The notes beneath the pieces are model-generated. The model had not been told where the DNA came from. It did not search any database and worked only from the letters and a program-made list of their open reading frames with translations. The position numbers and the translations under genes are program-made. Below, one piece after another: positions 24,779-33,614 of a stretch of DNA of 36,656 bases; the stretch's first letter is position 1, and every line of letters begins with the position of its first letter. Origin of the DNA: JAAEUB01 sp964550345 (lineage in GTDB: Bacteria > Pseudomonadota > Alphaproteobacteria > Rhodobacterales > Rhodobacteraceae); NCBI GenBank assembly GCA_964550345.1, contig CAZJYZ010000031.1:1-36656 (forward strand). The letters run 5' to 3'.

Positions 24779-24782
24779 TATC

Positions 24783-25085
24783 ATGTATAAAACCGCTCTC
24801 CTTTGCTTGGCTCTGACCATGTCCCCGATCTCCGCCAATGCGCAGGAGGAAAATTCCGACCTGTCTCAGGGCGCTGAACTGCTCAGTGAAGGTACTCGTT
24901 TAATCCTGCGTGGACTAATGGATGAGCTTGAGCCGGCTGCAGAAGGCTGGGCCAGGCTGCTGGAAATGCTGAATGATTTCAGCGCCTATGAAATGCCCGA
25001 GATGTTACCCAATGGTGATATCATTATCCGCCGCAAAGCCCCGCTGGTGCCTGACACGAGTGAAGATGGTGAAGTTGACCTTTAG
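24783..25085 (+). CDS. Small exported protein with MLPNGDIIIRRK motif
   Basis: A 100-aa protein with a signal peptide (MYKTALLCLALTMSPISANA, cleavage before QEENS). The mature chain is acidic and helical, predicted amphipathic (QGAELLSEGTRLILRGLMDELEPAAEGWARLLEML in two adjoining helices). It then reaches the conserved-looking segment YEMPEMLPNGDIIIRRK. I recognise this as a small periplasmic family of Rhodobacterales that databases sometimes mislabel as an AAA+ ATPase; no P-loop is present. The function is unknown. It has no ribosome-binding site and may be expressed as a leaderless message. Confidence 0.75.
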   Translation: MYKTALLCLALTMSPISANAQEENSDLSQGAELLSEGTRLILRGLMDELEPAAEGWARLLEMLNDFSAYEMPEMLPNGDIIIRRKAPLVPDTSEDGEVDL

Positions 25086-25108
25086 CTAGGACAATTCCAT
25101 TTCGGGAC

Positions 25109-25135
25109 CCTTCCTTCCTCTTGCCAAAAATATCC
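25109..25135 (-). repeat. Intergenic repeat tail, copy 2 (inverted)
   Basis: On the minus strand GGATATTTTTGGCAAGAGGA continues into AGGAAGG, matching the tail of the GC-rich elements at 58-112 and 32334-32386. The hairpin part is missing here, so this is a partial copy. The rest of 25086-25239 shows no gene. Confidence 0.55.
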
Positions 25136-25239
25136 ATGCGGGCGGCTGATTTTCAAGACTTGCATGAAATTAGCTCAAACACTGTCTTACGCCGAGCGTA
25201 GCGAGGCGCTGGTCGGATGGCGCAGCCATTCGAACCCCG

Positions 25240-26769
25240 TCAGGGCAGATGGATGACCCCTTCTGCATCCAATGCCTGTGCAAGGGTTGAAAAGCGCGCC
25301 TGTGCAACTTCACCAAAAAGATCACCGGCCTTTTTGTGGACTTTTAGGTGAAGCTCTCGTTTTTGCGGGCGCCATTTTAGCTCGGCTTTGCCTGCCGGAT
25401 TGTTCACGGCAAACATAGCCCCGAATCGCATGGCTTTTCCCAGTATCGCGGCGCGGTGTTTTTCTTTGTCGGACAAGATCGCAAAAAGCGGCTCATACCG
25501 GCTGCCGGATGCGCTGTTTTTGTATCTGTGCAATAGTGCCAACCCTAAAAACACCCGCTCTTCATGGGTCAACCCACCCAGGTTGGCACGGGTGGCGTTG
25601 TCAAAACACACTTCGTGGCGAAAATCCGGATGGGCGCGCCAGGATACGTCATGCAAGAGGCAAGCAGCCTTGATCATACGTCGTTCAGGCGCACGGACTG
25701 ATTTGTAGAGCGGCGTGATGAACTCGAACAGGTCCTTGCCAAAGCCGGGATTGCGCGCGTCTTTTTGCTCGGCAAAACGACATGCTTCAATCAACGGATC
25801 GCGTTTGCGCAGTTTTTTAGGCATTTGTTCATACAGCATACCTTCGCGGATACCATAGGCGGAAATGGCAATCTCTTTAGGTCGGAAACGGCGCATCAGG
25901 GCCTTGAGAACGATCGCTGCAACGGGCACCAGCGCCATGCGGGCAGGCGAGGTGCCGGTTTGTTGGCGTAACGCCTCAATGTCTTCGCCGGCGATCCAAT
26001 TCAGGGTTTTGGTCAGGGACGAAGGGGTCATCCGGTATTCGTGCAACACGGTCAGAGGATATTCACGCCTGAGCATATCCAGCCGGGCAATTGCCCGCCA
26101 TGATCCTCCGACAAGGAACATCCGCGTATGATCATCCCCCATTTTTTCCGCCAGATCTTCAATGATATCAGTGATATGTCGCTTAAGCCCGGCCTTGCCA
26201 CCCGCAACACCTGCTAGTTTCAGTGGCCCTAGCGGTGAGGTGATCCGTTTGCCAACCTTGCCGTCCTCGACCCGGGCCAGCTCCATCGACGAACCGCCAA
26301 TGTCGCAAACCAACCCCCTCGCTTCGGGCCAGCCCAAAAGCACCCCTTGCGCGGACAAACGGGCCTCTTCCGCGCCATCGATGACATATAGGTTCAGGCC
26401 GGTTTCGCGCAAAACCTGGTCGCGAAATTCCGGGCCATCCGTAGCCTCGCGCACTGCCGCCGTGGCCACGGCGGTTAGCGGCGGAAGTCGCATGCCTTTG
26501 GCCAAAAGCTGAAAGCGTTTGATCGCAGACAAAGCGCGTGCACGCCCCTCAGGGTTCAGCATTCCCGTCTGAGCAAACCCGGCCCCCAAACCACATAGAA
26601 TTTTTTCGTTGAAAAAATAGGCAGGGCTGCGCGCCGCGCCGTCAAACACCACCAGCCGCACCGAGTTTGAGCCCACATCGACAACCCCGACCCGCGACAG
26701 GGCGCGGGCTGAAGGGTCGTTAAAAATCGGCCGTCCAAACGGCCCCCACTTATCGGGTTTTGCGCTCAT
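25240..26769 (-). CDS. ppx: Exopolyphosphatase, Ppx/GppA family
   Basis: A 509-aa phosphatase of the ASKHA fold that removes terminal phosphate from polyphosphate (GppA members also act on pppGpp). The phosphate-1 motif VVDVGSNSVRLVVFDG is near residue 28, and the phosphate-2 motif CDIGGSSMELARV is in the middle of the N-terminal half. The C-terminal HD-like helical domain contains LLHDVSWRAHPDFRHE. A strong GGGGGAGAA site precedes the ATG. It lies 44 bases after ppk1 and is very likely cotranscribed with it, pairing synthesis and breakdown. Ppx versus GppA activity cannot be separated by eye; the ppk link favours Ppx. Confidence 0.9.
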   Translation of the reverse strand: MSAKPDKWGPFGRPIFNDPSARALSRVGVVDVGSNSVRLVVFDGAARSPAYFFNEKILCGLGAGFAQTGMLNPEGRARALSAIKRFQLLAKGMRLPPLTAVATAAVREATDGPEFRDQVLRETGLNLYVIDGAEEARLSAQGVLLGWPEARGLVCDIGGSSMELARVEDGKVGKRITSPLGPLKLAGVAGGKAGLKRHITDIIEDLAEKMGDDHTRMFLVGGSWRAIARLDMLRREYPLTVLHEYRMTPSSLTKTLNWIAGEDIEALRQQTGTSPARMALVPVAAIVLKALMRRFRPKEIAISAYGIREGMLYEQMPKKLRKRDPLIEACRFAEQKDARNPGFGKDLFEFITPLYKSVRAPERRMIKAACLLHDVSWRAHPDFRHEVCFDNATRANLGGLTHEERVFLGLALLHRYKNSASGSRYEPLFAILSDKEKHRAAILGKAMRFGAMFAVNNPAGKAELKWRPQKRELHLKVHKKAGDLFGEVAQARFSTLAQALDAEGVIHLP

Positions 26770-26813
26770 CTATATTCTCCCCCGGCTCAGACTGCCCCGC
26801 ACGGGGAAGAAAA

Positions 26814-28988
26814 TCAATCTTGTGAATGTGTCAGCTCGGGAACGTCCTTGGCGCCAGCAGAACCGCGCCCGGACAGGGAAGGGTACTCCATAAAGAACCG
26901 GTGGCACGAGAAGGGTGCTTCGATTTTGCTCAGATCCGGTCGGTCAAAGCCGCCATCGGGCCGCATTACCCAGCTCTGCGCCTCATCCGCCAGATTGGCG
27001 GCCATGATCTGGCTCATTATCTGGGCTTTTACGGTCGCATTTTTGACTTCAACCAATGTCTCCACCCGCCGGTTCAGGTTACGTCCCATCCAGTCCGCTG
27101 AAGACATGTAAACCCGTGCTTTCTTGGACGGTAAATCATAGCCGCCACCGAAACAGACGATGCGCGAATGTTCCAGAAAACGTCCAACGATGGATTTCAC
27201 CCGAATGTTTTCTGACAGCCCTTTTATGCCGGGTCTGAGCGCACAAATACCACGCACGACCAGCGAGATTTTCACGCCTTTTTGCGAGGCCGCATAGAGC
27301 GCGTCAATGATATCTTCTTCAACCAAAGAATTCATCTTGGCCCAGATTGATGCCGGTTTACCAGCCTCTGCGAGAGCGCCTTCTTGTGCAATCTTGTCCA
27401 GCAGAGTTTGCTTGAGTGTCAGGGGTGAAATTGCCAGACTTTCCAGCTTGTCCGGCGGGGCATAGCCCGAGATGTAGTTAAACACCTTGGTCGCATCGCG
27501 GCCCAGTTCCACATCGCAGGTAAACAGGCTGAGGTCGGTATAGATACGCGCCGTGATCGGGTGGTAATTGCCGGTGCCGAAATGGGTGTAGGTGACCAGC
27601 CGGTCCCCCTCGCGCCGTACAACGGTCGAGATTTTGGCGTGGGTTTTATAATTAATAAAGCCGTAGACAACCGTGGCACCAGCCCGTTCAAGGCGCCGCG
27701 ATTGCAGGATATTCGCTGCCTCGTCAAATCGCGCCTTTAGCTCGACCAAAGCCGTAACAGACTTGCCCATTTCGGCGGCTTCGCACAGGGCGGTGACAAT
27801 CGGGCTGTCGCGGGAGGTGCGGTAAAGCGTTTGCTTGATGGCCACCACATCAGGGTCGCGCGCCGCCTGATTGAGAAATTGCACCACAAGGTCGAAACTT
27901 TCATATGGGTGGTGCAGCAGCATATCTTTTTGCCGGATCGCGGCGAAGATGTCGCCATCATGATCCTGAACGCGCTCCGGTACCCGGCTTGAAAAGCTGG
28001 GCCACAGAAGATCCGGACGTTCATCCAGCACGAGCTGGCCCAGATCGGCCATGCCGATCAACCCGTCAACCTCGACGATCTCGTCGTCTGACACCCGCAA
28101 TTCCCGTTTGATCATCTTAAAAAGTCCGGCAGGAGCACGGGCCGTGATTTTCATACGCACAACTTCGCCCCGGCGGCGGCGTTTCAGAGCGGTCTCAAAT
28201 TCGCGCACCAGGTCTTCGGCTTCTTCTTCAAGCTCCAGATCACTGTCGCGCAAAATGCGAAAAGCGCAGGAGCCTTTGACTTCGTAGCCGGGAAACAGGC
28301 TGCAGATATACTCCAAAAGCAGGTCTTCAAGCGGCAAAAAGCGTGAAACCCCATCGGGGGCGGGCAGGCGGATGAAGCGGTCAATCTGGTGCGGGATCGG
28401 CAAAAGCGCCTGCATCTTCATTTTGTCGCTGGTACGCTCCAGTTGCAAAGCAAGGGCAAATCCTTCGTTCGGAATGAACGGGAAAGGGTGCGCCGGGTCT
28501 ACGGCAAGCGGAGACAAGACCGGGAATACCTGGGTCAAATAGGCGTCATCAAGAAAGTCGCGGTCTTCTTTCGTCAGCGTGTCTGGGGTGCACAGAGAAA
28601 TGCCAGCCGCCTGCATTTCGCCCATGATCAGATCGAAGCTTTCCTGCTGGCGTGTCATAAGGCGGCGCGCCTCGGCATTAATCAGCACCAGTTGTTCTGC
28701 CGGGGTCAACCCGTCGGCGGCCGGAGTGTTCACTCCTTCACGCACCAATTCACGCAGTCCGGCGACACGCACGGTGTAGAACTCGTCCAGATTTGTGGCG
28801 GAGATCGACAAAAACCGCAGGCGCTCAAGCAACGGAATGCGGGTGTTCTCCGCTTCCTCCAGAACGCGCCAGTTAAAGCTGAGCCAGCTAAGTTCGCGGT
28901 TGAAAAACCGCTTGGGGCCTTTGGTTTCTTCGGCGGGAAGGGTTTTGGCCTCGGGGAAGTCGTTATGCAGGAAATCGACAAGTGTCAT
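26814..28988 (-). CDS. ppk1: Polyphosphate kinase 1
   Basis: A 724-aa enzyme (family length about 690-730) that polymerises the gamma-phosphate of ATP into polyphosphate, reversibly. The N-terminal PPK_N region has RFFNRELSWLSFNWRVLEEA as consecutive family residues. The catalytic domain has IKQTLYRTSRDSPIV, the autophosphorylated His (about 450) in NYKTHAKIS, and THFGTGNYHPITARIYTD with the second conserved His. A GTG 15 bases upstream (29003) is an alternative start; neither has a strong ribosome site. It is the third gene of a perM-like, hdaA, ppk1, ppx series. Confidence 0.95.
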   Translation of the reverse strand: MTLVDFLHNDFPEAKTLPAEETKGPKRFFNRELSWLSFNWRVLEEAENTRIPLLERLRFLSISATNLDEFYTVRVAGLRELVREGVNTPAADGLTPAEQLVLINAEARRLMTRQQESFDLIMGEMQAAGISLCTPDTLTKEDRDFLDDAYLTQVFPVLSPLAVDPAHPFPFIPNEGFALALQLERTSDKMKMQALLPIPHQIDRFIRLPAPDGVSRFLPLEDLLLEYICSLFPGYEVKGSCAFRILRDSDLELEEEAEDLVREFETALKRRRRGEVVRMKITARAPAGLFKMIKRELRVSDDEIVEVDGLIGMADLGQLVLDERPDLLWPSFSSRVPERVQDHDGDIFAAIRQKDMLLHHPYESFDLVVQFLNQAARDPDVVAIKQTLYRTSRDSPIVTALCEAAEMGKSVTALVELKARFDEAANILQSRRLERAGATVVYGFINYKTHAKISTVVRREGDRLVTYTHFGTGNYHPITARIYTDLSLFTCDVELGRDATKVFNYISGYAPPDKLESLAISPLTLKQTLLDKIAQEGALAEAGKPASIWAKMNSLVEEDIIDALYAASQKGVKISLVVRGICALRPGIKGLSENIRVKSIVGRFLEHSRIVCFGGGYDLPSKKARVYMSSADWMGRNLNRRVETLVEVKNATVKAQIMSQIMAANLADEAQSWVMRPDGGFDRPDLSKIEAPFSCHRFFMEYPSLSGRGSAGAKDVPELTHSQD

Positions 28989-29027
28989 GATGATGCTTCG
29001 CACATAATAAGGTTTTGGAAGGCTATG

Positions 29028-29711
29028 TTATTGCCCGGTTTTAGCCTGATTGTCCAGCACCTCGGAGGCCAGTTTTCGGGTAACTGCGCGCTTTTGGCTC
29101 AGGGCTGCTTTGTCCAGCACCTGAACCAGACGCGCAGCCTCTGCCAGTGATCGGTGCATGCGTGGGGTCAAGTAGCTGATCAACGCGTGGTTTACGTTAA
29201 CTTGCCGGTCCTGAAACAGCTTTACCAGCACAGCGGCAAGCAGGGTGTCATCTGGCGGATCAATCTGGGCGATCGCGGCCGCGTTCATGCGGCTTGAGAG
29301 GTCAGGCAGGGTCATCCCCCAATCGCGAGGCGGAGTTCGTGCTGTCATCAGCAAATGACCCCCTTCCGCCAGAACCAGATTATGCAGGTGAAATAGCGCG
29401 GTTTCTGCACCGTTCTGATCTGCTATCCGGTCTACATCTTCAATAGCCACATTCGCCCCGGCAAGTGATCCTGCGTCCAGGTCTTTCAGCAGATCTGCGC
29501 CGATGATTTGCGCGCCAGAGCTTTCCGCCCAGACATGTACCAGATGCGTTTTGCCAGACCCTTCCGGCCCGGTCAGGATCAGTTTGCCACCCGGCCAGTT
29601 TTCCGGCTGTTCGATGGTCTGAAATGCCAGCGCATTCGACGGTGAGACGAAATAGTCACCGCGCGAGCGGTTTTCCACCACCGGCAGATCGAAGGTGAAT
29701 TGTCGGTCCAT
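29028..29711 (-). CDS. hdaA: DnaA-related replication control protein HdaA
   Basis: A 227-aa AAA+ protein related to DnaA domain III, like Hda/HdaA, which with the sliding clamp promotes hydrolysis of DnaA-bound ATP to prevent re-initiation. Walker A is GPEGSGKTHL (48-57, Lys54) and Walker B is VAIEDVD (88-94). A sensor 1-type region is HLLMTARTPPRDW. The N-terminus MDRQFTFDLP includes a clamp-binding-like QFTFDL sequence. There is no C-terminal DNA-binding domain, which rules out DnaA itself. The start overlaps the upstream permease stop as TAATG, so translation is coupled. Confidence 0.88.
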   Translation of the reverse strand: MDRQFTFDLPVVENRSRGDYFVSPSNALAFQTIEQPENWPGGKLILTGPEGSGKTHLVHVWAESSGAQIIGADLLKDLDAGSLAGANVAIEDVDRIADQNGAETALFHLHNLVLAEGGHLLMTARTPPRDWGMTLPDLSSRMNAAAIAQIDPPDDTLLAAVLVKLFQDRQVNVNHALISYLTPRMHRSLAEAARLVQVLDKAALSQKRAVTRKLASEVLDNQAKTGQ

Positions 29712-30829
29712 TAATCGTCCAGTGAAGTGGGCTTGCCCGCAAGGCCCTGATAGAGCCGCCCGGCCTTGTATTGCCCCATGAAGAACCGTGTCACCACCCC
29801 TATTGCAGCAGCGACCGGTACCGCGACCAGCATCCCGACAAAACCAAACAGCGCCCCGAAGGCAGTCAGCGCGAATAACAACCAGACCGGGTGCAGGCCA
29901 ACGGATGTACCAACCATTTTGGGGGTCAGCACATTGCCTTCGATCACCTGCCCGGCGACAAAGATGCCGGCAACCAGCGCGATGCGAAACCAGTCTGTTG
30001 CATAAGTAATCGTGTCTCCGTCAACCACTTCAACGGAACTCCAGAACTGGAATAGTGCAAGGCCAATCGCCAGCCCGCCGCCGATCAGGGCGCCGACATA
30101 TGGAATGAAGGTCAAAATGCCGGCAATGGCACCGACCACCAGCCCAAAGCTTAGCCCTACAGCCATCAGTGCGATGGCATAATAAGCCCCCAGGATTAGG
30201 CAGACCGTGCCCATGCCGCGGACGAAACTGGCCAATGTGCCATCAATATCGCTGACCAGTTGGCGGATAACCGGTGCATGGTCGCGCGGGAGCATATCGT
30301 CCACTACGCGCACCATCCGATCCCAATCCAGTAACATGTAGAAAGCGACCACCGGTGTAACCACCAGTAATATCACAACATTCACGAAACTCATGGCGGA
30401 TGAAACAATTGAGCCGACAAACTCTCCCCCACGTGATTGTATGGTTTGACCCAGGGAATACAGCGATTGGCGAATGACACTATCTTCGTCCATCAGTGAG
30501 GGGAAGCGCCCGGTTAGAAAGCTTTGCAGGTCCGTGAACAGCGACGGCGCCACATTGACCAACGCAATAGTTTGATTCACCAGACTTGGCACTACTGCCA
30601 AGACAAGAATAATGAATAATAACACCGCAGTAAGAGTGATGATCACCGTCGATATTGCCCGGCTTAATCCAAGGCTTTCGAGCCGGTCTGCCACCGGGTC
30701 AAGAAAGTATGCGATGGCTGATCCCAGTACGAACGGCAGAATGACGTCGCCCAGATACCACAATCCGACAAAGAAAATGATTGCGGCAATGGTCCAAAAT
30801 TTAACCTGAGTGCTTGCTGTCAGTGCCAT
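29711..30829 (-). CDS. AI-2E family transporter (PerM-like)
   Basis: A 372-aa polytopic membrane protein of the AI-2E/PerM family, with about eight hydrophobic segments. The family pattern includes FVLGSAIAYFLDPVADRLE near the N-terminus, a long soluble-looking section (about 90-140), and FIPYVGALIGGGLAIGLALF with GNVLTPKMVGTSVGLHPVWLL towards the C-terminus. The family has been linked to signal export or to Na+(Li+)/H+ exchange; the substrate here is unknown. A GGGAGG lies upstream of the ATG. It is the first gene of the leftward set and couples to hdaA by a 1-base overlap. Confidence 0.87.
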   Translation of the reverse strand: MALTASTQVKFWTIAAIIFFVGLWYLGDVILPFVLGSAIAYFLDPVADRLESLGLSRAISTVIITLTAVLLFIILVLAVVPSLVNQTIALVNVAPSLFTDLQSFLTGRFPSLMDEDSVIRQSLYSLGQTIQSRGGEFVGSIVSSAMSFVNVVILLVVTPVVAFYMLLDWDRMVRVVDDMLPRDHAPVIRQLVSDIDGTLASFVRGMGTVCLILGAYYAIALMAVGLSFGLVVGAIAGILTFIPYVGALIGGGLAIGLALFQFWSSVEVVDGDTITYATDWFRIALVAGIFVAGQVIEGNVLTPKMVGTSVGLHPVWLLFALTAFGALFGFVGMLVAVPVAAAIGVVTRFFMGQYKAGRLYQGLAGKPTSLDD

Positions 30830-30923
30830 TTACTGGGCCTCCCTCAGGGATACATCGCCCATGAGGCGGGGTGTTTCAAGGGCTGGTGCGGGTTGTGCGC
30901 TTGCCCAAGCCCACCTCAGAGGC

Positions 30924-30953
30924 TAGACGGAGCCTGACAAAAACATGTATAAA
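30924..30953 (+). promoter_or_regulatory. Candidate proS promoter
   Basis: TAGACG (30924-30929) and TATAAA (30948-30953) are 18 bases apart. The predicted start would be near 30960, only about 4 bases before the proS ATG, implying a very short leader. The -35 is a 4/6 match, so support is moderate. Confidence 0.35.
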
Positions 30954-30963
30954 GGCCCGCCCC

Positions 30964-32301
30964 ATGCGTCTGACCCGCTATTTCCTGCCCGTCCTCAAGG
31001 AAAACCCTGCCGAAGCGCAAATTGTCAGCCACCGGCTGATGCTGCGTGCAGGCATGATCAAACAGGCCAGCGCCGGTATCTATTCCTGGCTGCCGATGGG
31101 CCTGAAGGTCATGCAGAATATTGAACGGATCGTGCGGGAAGAACAGGCGCGCGCCGGGCACTTGCCAGTTTTGATGCCGACCATTCAATCTGCAGATTTG
31201 TGGCGCGAAAGCGGGCGCTATGACGATTACGGCGAAGAAATGTTGCGTATGAAAGACCGTCACGGCCGTGATATGCTCTTTACCCCCACCGCCGAAGAGC
31301 TGATAACCGATATTTTCCGGGCTCATGTGTCCAGCTACAAAGACCTGCCCCTGACGCTGTATCAGATTCAGTGGAAATTCCGCGATGAAATCAGGCCGCG
31401 TTTTGGTGTCATGCGCGGGCGGGAATTCTATATGAAAGACGGCTATAATTTCGACATAGATTATGAACACGCTCTGCACGCCTATAACCGCCACATGGTC
31501 AGCTATCTGCGCACCTATGAACGTATGGGCCTGCAAGCTATCCCAATGCGTGCTGATTCCGGTCCCATCGGCGGGGAAGACACGCATGAGTTTCTGGTTC
31601 TGGCAGAAACGGGCGAAAGCGAAGTTTTTTATGACAGCGCCATAACAGGGCTGACCCTGGGTGACCGTGAAATTGATTATACCAACTGGGACCAATGCGC
31701 GCTCATCGCCAATGAATGGACCAAGCCCTATGCGCGTACGGATGAAACCCACGACGAGGCGCAGTTCAATCAGGTGCCAGAGGCGCGGCGTAAGGTAAGC
31801 CGTGGTATCGAAGTGGGGCAAATATTCTACTTCGGCACTAAGTATTCCGACGCCATGGGTGCCACGGTGGTGAATGACAAAGGGGAACAGGTTCCCGTTC
31901 ATATGGGCAGCCACGGCATTGGTGTCAGCCGTTTGCTGGGTGCCATCATCGAAGCCAGCCATGACAAAAACGGTATTATCTGGCCCGAAGGTGTGACGCC
32001 GTTCCATTGTGGCATCGTCAATCTGCGTCAGGGAGATGCGGGGACGGACCACGCCTGCGAGGACCTCTATGCAGCCCTGACCGCTGCCGGTCTGGAGCCG
32101 CTTTATGATGATCGTGACGAGCGCGCCGGGGCCAAGTTTGCGACGATGGACCTGATTGGCCTGCCCTGGCGGATCACCGTGGGGCCACGGGGCGTAAAAA
32201 ATGGTGTGGTCGAACTGACCTGCCGCAAAACCGGGGAAAGTGAAGAACTGAAGCCTGAATTGGCTGTTGCCAGGGTTAAAGAGATATACGCCGGTATTTA
32301 G
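30964..32301 (+). CDS. proS: Proline-tRNA ligase (short alphaproteobacterial type)
   Basis: A 445-aa class II synthetase that charges tRNA-Pro. The start gives MRLTRYFLPVLKENPAEAQI, the normal N-terminus; an in-frame ATG at 30871 would add 31 unrelated residues. Motif 1 is in the region around GLKVMQNIERIVREEQ, motif 2 is FRDEIRPRFGVMRGREFYMK, and motif 3 is MGSHGIGVSRLLGAIIE. The C-terminal anticodon-binding domain includes ERAGAKFATMDLIGLPWRIT. At this length it lacks the INS editing domain found in about 570-aa bacterial ProS, so mischarged Ala-tRNA-Pro would need a trans-editing protein. Confidence 0.95.
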   Translation: MRLTRYFLPVLKENPAEAQIVSHRLMLRAGMIKQASAGIYSWLPMGLKVMQNIERIVREEQARAGHLPVLMPTIQSADLWRESGRYDDYGEEMLRMKDRHGRDMLFTPTAEELITDIFRAHVSSYKDLPLTLYQIQWKFRDEIRPRFGVMRGREFYMKDGYNFDIDYEHALHAYNRHMVSYLRTYERMGLQAIPMRADSGPIGGEDTHEFLVLAETGESEVFYDSAITGLTLGDREIDYTNWDQCALIANEWTKPYARTDETHDEAQFNQVPEARRKVSRGIEVGQIFYFGTKYSDAMGATVVNDKGEQVPVHMGSHGIGVSRLLGAIIEASHDKNGIIWPEGVTPFHCGIVNLRQGDAGTDHACEDLYAALTAAGLEPLYDDRDERAGAKFATMDLIGLPWRITVGPRGVKNGVVELTCRKTGESEELKPELAVARVKEIYAGI

Positions 32302-32333
32302 GGCGGGTTCGAATTGCGATGCAATCCGAACAA

Positions 32334-32386
32334 CCGGGGGGCCAGCCCCCCGGACCCCCCGAGGTATTTTGCCAAGATGAAGAAGC
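32334..32386 (+). repeat. GC-rich intergenic hairpin repeat, copy 3
   Basis: An 8-bp stem (CCGGGGGG, 32334-32341, with CCCCCCGG, 32346-32353) on a 4-base loop is followed by ACCCCCC and the tail GAGGTATTTTGCCAAGATGA with AGAAG. It has the same order of parts as copy 1 at 58-112. It lies 32 bases after proS and may act as a terminator-like structure, but there is no U-run. Confidence 0.65.
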
Positions 32387-32472
32387 GTGAATTTGCAGGC
32401 GAATCGCGGGCGGCTTGACCCGATCATTGCTTTGGGCCAGAATCTGCGCAGAAACCCGAAAAGGGGACGCAG

Positions 32473-32958
32473 GTGATCAGAACACTCAGTATGGCGGGTG
32501 GAATAGCCGGGGCGGTCGCCTTGTCGCAATTCCCAGAGTTCAGCCAGCAATATATGCAGCGTCTGTCGGGCGCGGTGGATGAGTTGCGCGCGGTTACTGT
32601 AGCTTTTGATCTGACGGCATCATTGTCCGGATTGTCACGCGATGAAGCGCTGGCGCAGATCCGAGGCTCGCAGTTTCAGGACGATTTACGGGAAAACCTG
32701 TCTGCCAGCATGACGCGTTATGATCGTTTGAATGCTGATTATCAGGCCCTTGCTGGAAATGATCCTTTGGCCCGGCTGGCATCAGCCTGGCGGTTTCGTG
32801 ACGTTGAACTGGCGCGCCGCACCTGGGAGGAATTCCGCCCCGCCGTGCCTGTAACAAGTGACGGTTTGATTTGTGCCGGGATCGGATATGGCGGCGGCTG
32901 GCTTCTGGTTTCGCTGATTTTGGGCCTGCTGATGCGGCCCCTTCGCCGGTTTGCCTAG
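32473..32958 (+). CDS. DUF2937-family membrane protein
   Basis: A 161-aa protein starting with GTG after a GGGGACGCAG stretch. It has a short hydrophobic N-terminal segment (MAGGIAGAVALSQFPEF), a helical middle with EFSQQYMQRLSGAVDELRA and RYDRLNADYQALAG, and a clear C-terminal membrane segment (GGGWLLVSLILGLLMRPLRR). This layout matches DUF2937, a family of unknown function with about two membrane helices enclosing a periplasmic domain. It ends 4 bases inside the convergent GntR gene, so the two 3' ends overlap. Confidence 0.78.
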   Translation: MIRTLSMAGGIAGAVALSQFPEFSQQYMQRLSGAVDELRAVTVAFDLTASLSGLSRDEALAQIRGSQFQDDLRENLSASMTRYDRLNADYQALAGNDPLARLASAWRFRDVELARRTWEEFRPAVPVTSDGLICAGIGYGGGWLLVSLILGLLMRPLRRFA

Positions 32959-33608
32959 CCCACCAACATTTTTAATCCTTGTGTGACATCGGTACGCATT
33001 GCCCGTCTCAGGGCGGGTTCGTCACCGGCGGCAAGGGCTGCCAGTATTGGGCGGTGATGCTTTTGTAAGTCGGTACGCGGCCGCGTCTCATACAATACGC
33101 GCATTGTCGGGCCCAGTTGTAGCCAGATGGTTTCAGCTAGTGCCAGCATGGCGGGTGCCTGGGCACGCAGATAGATCATGCGGTGAAATTCCAGATTAGT
33201 GCGCAGGTAACATGCGGCATCCTGCTTTGCCACGCATTCAGAAACGCGTGCATTAATCGACCGCAGCCGGTCAATCAATGCCATATGGGCGCGTGGCAAG
33301 GCGCGCGCGGCCAACTCCGGCTCGAGCAAGCCGCGCAGGGCTGTAAGCTCTTCAATTCGCTCATGGCTAAGCTCCGGTGTCGATATGCGGCCGGTTGCCG
33401 ATAGGGTCAGCGCCCCCTCTGCGGCAAGTCGTCTGACTGCTTCGCGCGCAGGGGTCATGGAGACGTCAAATTCCTTACCTAACCCCCGTAAGGTAAGGGC
33501 GGTTCCCGGTGCCAGTTCGCCATGCATGATGCGTGTACGCAAGTTGCGATAGACCCGTTCATGGGCTGAGCTGGCGGGATCTGGGTTAAGGCGGGGTTGT
33601 AAAGCCAT
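32955..33608 (-). CDS. GntR family regulator, FCD (FadR C-terminal) type
   Basis: A 217-aa regulator. The N-terminal winged HTH (about 15-78) has the GntR pattern YRNLRTRIMHGELAPGTALT, then LGKEFDVSMTPAREAVRRL. The C-terminal FCD ligand-binding domain has the family's metal/ligand residues in ELTALRGLLEPELA, NLEFHRMIYLRA and DLQKHHRPILAALAAGD. FCD regulators respond to small organic acids. Effector and targets are unknown, as no catabolic genes are adjacent. A perfect 12-base palindrome 6 bases before the start codon suggests autorepression. Confidence 0.88.
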   Translation of the reverse strand: MALQPRLNPDPASSAHERVYRNLRTRIMHGELAPGTALTLRGLGKEFDVSMTPAREAVRRLAAEGALTLSATGRISTPELSHERIEELTALRGLLEPELAARALPRAHMALIDRLRSINARVSECVAKQDAACYLRTNLEFHRMIYLRAQAPAMLALAETIWLQLGPTMRVLYETRPRTDLQKHHRPILAALAAGDEPALRRAMRTDVTQGLKMLVG

Positions 33609-33614
33609 GGCCTA

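Noticed and set aside
30916..32550. 544-residue open frame antisense to proS
   Set aside because: It mirrors the codon structure of an unmistakable prolyl-tRNA synthetase on the other strand and has no start signals or recognisable motifs.
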